Positions 62,163-64,000 of a stretch of 64,000 nucleotides of DNA are shown here, in pieces. The notes beneath the pieces were generated by a model that was given only the letters and a program-made list of their open reading frames with translations, was not told where the DNA came from and searched no databases. Within the stretch, counting starts at the first letter, position 1. Each line of letters starts with the position of its first letter. The translations under genes were made by a program, and so were the position numbers. This DNA is from Fusibacter_A sp965140735 (GTDB lineage Bacteria > Bacillota > Clostridia > Peptostreptococcales > Acidaminobacteraceae), in the NCBI GenBank assembly GCA_965140735.1, contig OZ223306.1:3596001-3660000 (forward strand), in the 5' to 3' direction.

Positions 62163-62987
62163 ATGTCAAATGAAAACCCGAATATTGGAAAATCAATAAA
62201 AGCAGGAAAGTATATGGTGAACTATCACGATGTGGGTGAAGGCGATGTTGTTTTTTTGATTCATGGTTCTGGTCCTGGTGTAACAGCTTATGCAAACTGG
62301 GGCAAGGTCATGCCGTTACTTAAAAAAAATAAACGCGTCATTGCACCAGATATGCTGGGATTTGGCTACTCAGAAAGACCAGAAGGTATTAAATATACCA
62401 TGGATCTTTGGGTTCAGCAGACCATAGACTTAATGGATGCACTTGAGGTCGATCAGGCAGATATTGTCGGCAATAGTTTTGGTGGTGCTCTGGCATTATC
62501 ACTGGCAATTAAATATCCAGAAAGAGTTAGAAAAATTGTACTTATGGGCAGCATGGGAATTGAATTCAATCTGACATATGGTCTGGACAGAGTGTGGGGC
62601 TATGAAGCAAGTGTTGAATTTATGAGAAGCGTTTTGGACTTATTTACTTACAATAAAGAGATGATTACAGACGAACTTGCAAAAATTCGATATTCAGCAA
62701 GTGTGGAACCTGGATTCCAAGAATCATTTTCTTCTATGTTTCCTTATCCAAGACAAAGTTCGGTTACAATGATGGCATCAGATGAAGATGATATTAAAAA
62801 GATCAAAGCGCCAGCATTAATCGTTCATGGCAGAGACGACTTAGTAATTCCTGTTTCCAACGCTTATAAATTATTTGATTTGCTTGAAGACTCACAGTTG
62901 CATATTTTCGGAAAATGTGGACACTGGACACAAATCGAACATACAGGTGAGTTTTGTCGCTTGATTGATGGTTTTTTAGCGGAGTGA
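62163..62987 (+). CDS. xylF: 2-hydroxymuconate-semialdehyde hydrolase
   Basis: A 274-residue alpha/beta hydrolase of the XylF/DmpD/TodF type. The catalytic triad is Ser105 in GNSFGGAL, Asp226 in HGRDDLVIP and His254 in CGHWTQIE; the oxyanion region is HGSGPGV near residue 34. It hydrolyses the ring-cleavage product to 2-oxopent-4-enoate and formate (or acetate from 3-methylcatechol). It has an AGAGGAGG ribosome site and lies 83 bases after the dioxygenase, with the hairpin between. Confidence 0.93.
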   Translation: MSNENPNIGKSIKAGKYMVNYHDVGEGDVVFLIHGSGPGVTAYANWGKVMPLLKKNKRVIAPDMLGFGYSERPEGIKYTMDLWVQQTIDLMDALEVDQADIVGNSFGGALALSLAIKYPERVRKIVLMGSMGIEFNLTYGLDRVWGYEASVEFMRSVLDLFTYNKEMITDELAKIRYSASVEPGFQESFSSMFPYPRQSSVTMMASDEDDIKKIKAPALIVHGRDDLVIPVSNAYKLFDLLEDSQLHIFGKCGHWTQIEHTGEFCRLIDGFLAE

Positions 62988-63005
62988 TATGACAGGAGGT
63001 ACATT

Positions 63006-63788
63006 ATGGGGAATAGATTATATAGCAATGCAGAGCTTTCAAATATGCTGTGGGAAGCTGATCAAAAGAAACACCCCATTGAAGCTTTGACTGCTTTACA
63101 AGAAGGCCTTGCTTTAGACGATGCCTATGAGATCCAGATGCTTAATGTTCAGAAGAAGCTGGCATCTGGTGAAGTGATCAGCGGTAAAAAAATTGGACTT
63201 ACTTCATTGGGGATGCAAGAATTGTTAGGTGTGGATGAACCTGATTATGGTCATTTATATGAGAGTATGCACCTGACTACCGGTAATGTACCAAAAGATT
63301 TTGTACTCCAACCCAAAGTCGAAGCTGAAATTGCATTTGTTTTAAAAGAGGATTTAATCGGACCGAATGTAACCGTAGAAGATGTGTATAGAGCGACTGA
63401 CTATGTGGTTGCTGCTTTTGAAATCGTAGGCAGCCGCATTAAAAATTGGAAAATTAAATTGGTGGATACCATATCTGATAACGCTTCATCAGGGTGTTAT
63501 GTGCTCAGTGAAAAAAAATACAGCCCAAATGATTTGGATTTAAAGGCTGAAAAAATGAAATTTTATAAAAATGGCGAATTGGCTAATGAAGGTACTGGGG
63601 CAGAAGTCATGGGTGATCCTGTCTATTCAGTGGCTTGGCTTGCAAATAAAATGTCAGAGTACGACGTTGCACTTAAAAAAGGTGAAGTTATTTTATCTGG
63701 GGCTCTAACAGCAGCGCTTGCGGCAGAAGAAGGCGATGAATTCGAAGCGGTCTTTGAGAATCTTGGAAGTGTAAAAGTTGCTTTCTGA
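63006..63788 (+). CDS. mhpD: 2-oxopent-4-enoate hydratase
   Basis: A 260-residue enzyme of the XylJ/DmpE/MhpD family (FAA hydrolase-related fold) that adds water to 2-oxopent-4-enoate to give 4-hydroxy-2-oxovalerate, the aldolase substrate. Typical segments are GKKIGLTSLGMQ near 59-70, the acidic metal site VEAEIAFVL (about 105-113) and the later DNASSGCYVL. It follows the hydrolase by 18 bases with a CAGGAGGT site. It completes the hydrolytic branch; a XylH/XylI decarboxylase partner is absent from the window. A terminator follows. Confidence 0.92.
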   Translation: MGNRLYSNAELSNMLWEADQKKHPIEALTALQEGLALDDAYEIQMLNVQKKLASGEVISGKKIGLTSLGMQELLGVDEPDYGHLYESMHLTTGNVPKDFVLQPKVEAEIAFVLKEDLIGPNVTVEDVYRATDYVVAAFEIVGSRIKNWKIKLVDTISDNASSGCYVLSEKKYSPNDLDLKAEKMKFYKNGELANEGTGAEVMGDPVYSVAWLANKMSEYDVALKKGEVILSGALTAALAAEEGDEFEAVFENLGSVKVAF

Positions 63789-63817
63789 AAAAAATTAATG
63801 TAAAAAGTATACTAGAG

Positions 63818-63858
63818 ACTGTTGCAAATCTAAAAAATTAGATGTGCAACAGTTCTTT
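63818..63858. terminator. Terminator of the catechol operon
   Basis: A 16-base-pair stem with one mismatch (ACTGTTGCAAATCTAA with TTAGATGTGCAACAGT), followed by TCTTTT. The right arm also encodes the last residues of the converging EFR1-type gene. Confidence 0.7.
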
Positions 63859-64000
63859 TAATGTGACGTTGGGATTCGTATATTGATAATTTGTTTTAGG
63901 TTTCATGCGTTTAAAGCGTATGGCTTCTTCTGGGCAATGGTGAAGACAAGCGAAACACATTTCACAATTGTGATTTATTTGTGGACATGTATCAGATGCT
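63838..64000 (-). CDS. EFR1-type flavodoxin/ferredoxin, C-terminal part only
   Basis: A partial minus-strand gene that runs off the end of the window; 53 codons plus the stop TAA are present. The visible part carries a 4Fe-4S motif, CEMCFACLHHCPEEAI (CxxCxxCxxxCP), and the tail YTNPNVTLKELL, both typical of the C-terminus of EFR1-family proteins, which join an N-terminal flavodoxin domain to two 4Fe-4S clusters. The frame is not in the usual long-ORF range here because it is cut off. It converges on the catechol operon; a link to redox supply for aromatic metabolism is only positional. Confidence 0.75.
   Translation of the reverse strand, partial: ASDTCPQINHNCEMCFACLHHCPEEAIRFKRMKPKTNYQYTNPNVTLKELLHI

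Overview
The window is AT-rich, densely coding DNA from a low-GC Gram-positive bacterium, most likely an anaerobic or facultative Clostridia-type Bacillota. The evidence is strong purine-rich Shine-Dalgarno sites (GGAGG types), regular ATG/GTG/TTG starts, sigma-A-like promoters, U-tailed hairpin terminators, lipoprotein-type binding proteins, an EFR1-type ferredoxin and a malate two-component locus like that of Bacillus. This placement is inference from sequence style; there is no rRNA or tRNA gene in the window to confirm it. No CRISPR array, insertion sequence or prophage was seen.

Layout. 0-11.5 kb is metabolic: a Gfo/Idh/MocA oxidoreductase with a YdbC-like protein, a phosphate transporter with its DUF47 partner, homocysteine S-methyltransferase, a polar amino acid ABC importer, an acetoacetate decarboxylase-family protein, a basic amino acid decarboxylase and an AraC regulator. 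11.6-14.7 kb (minus strand) is an ABC/FtsX-type operon that ends in a 29-residue hydrophobic peptide gene. 15.0-16.2 kb is a divergent DUF2798/MarR pair with clear operators. 16.2-23.6 kb is a cobalamin-riboswitch operon: a MATE exporter, a complete Nik/Dpp-type importer and a GNAT. 23.6-25.8 kb is a two-gene AAA ATPase/RloB module, probably anti-phage. 26.1-33 kb holds an EamA/LysR pair and a malate-type locus (sensor kinase, regulator, malic enzyme, 2-hydroxycarboxylate transporter).

33.6-53.5 kb is rich in signalling. It contains a solute-binding protein cotranscribed with a Cache-GGDEF protein, a second ABC system with three permease genes, a beta-propeller diguanylate cyclase, and a 1540-residue protein that combines membrane segments, PAS, degenerate GGDEF, EAL, further PAS and a histidine kinase. 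53.6-57.8 kb has a DEAD-box helicase, a compact alkylation-repair operon (adaA-alkA-ogt) and a PhnA-like zinc protein.

57.8-63.8 kb is the most striking part. It is an oxygen-dependent catechol meta-cleavage operon (acetylating acetaldehyde dehydrogenase, 4-hydroxy-2-oxovalerate aldolase, catechol 2,3-dioxygenase, semialdehyde hydrolase, oxopentenoate hydratase). It is preceded by an IclR regulator and a divergent XylT-like 2Fe-2S ferredoxin, and two matching near-palindromes flank iclR, which suggests one regulon. Together these genes would convert catechol to pyruvate and acetyl-CoA by the hydrolytic branch. The window ends inside the C-terminus of an EFR1-type flavodoxin/ferredoxin on the minus strand.
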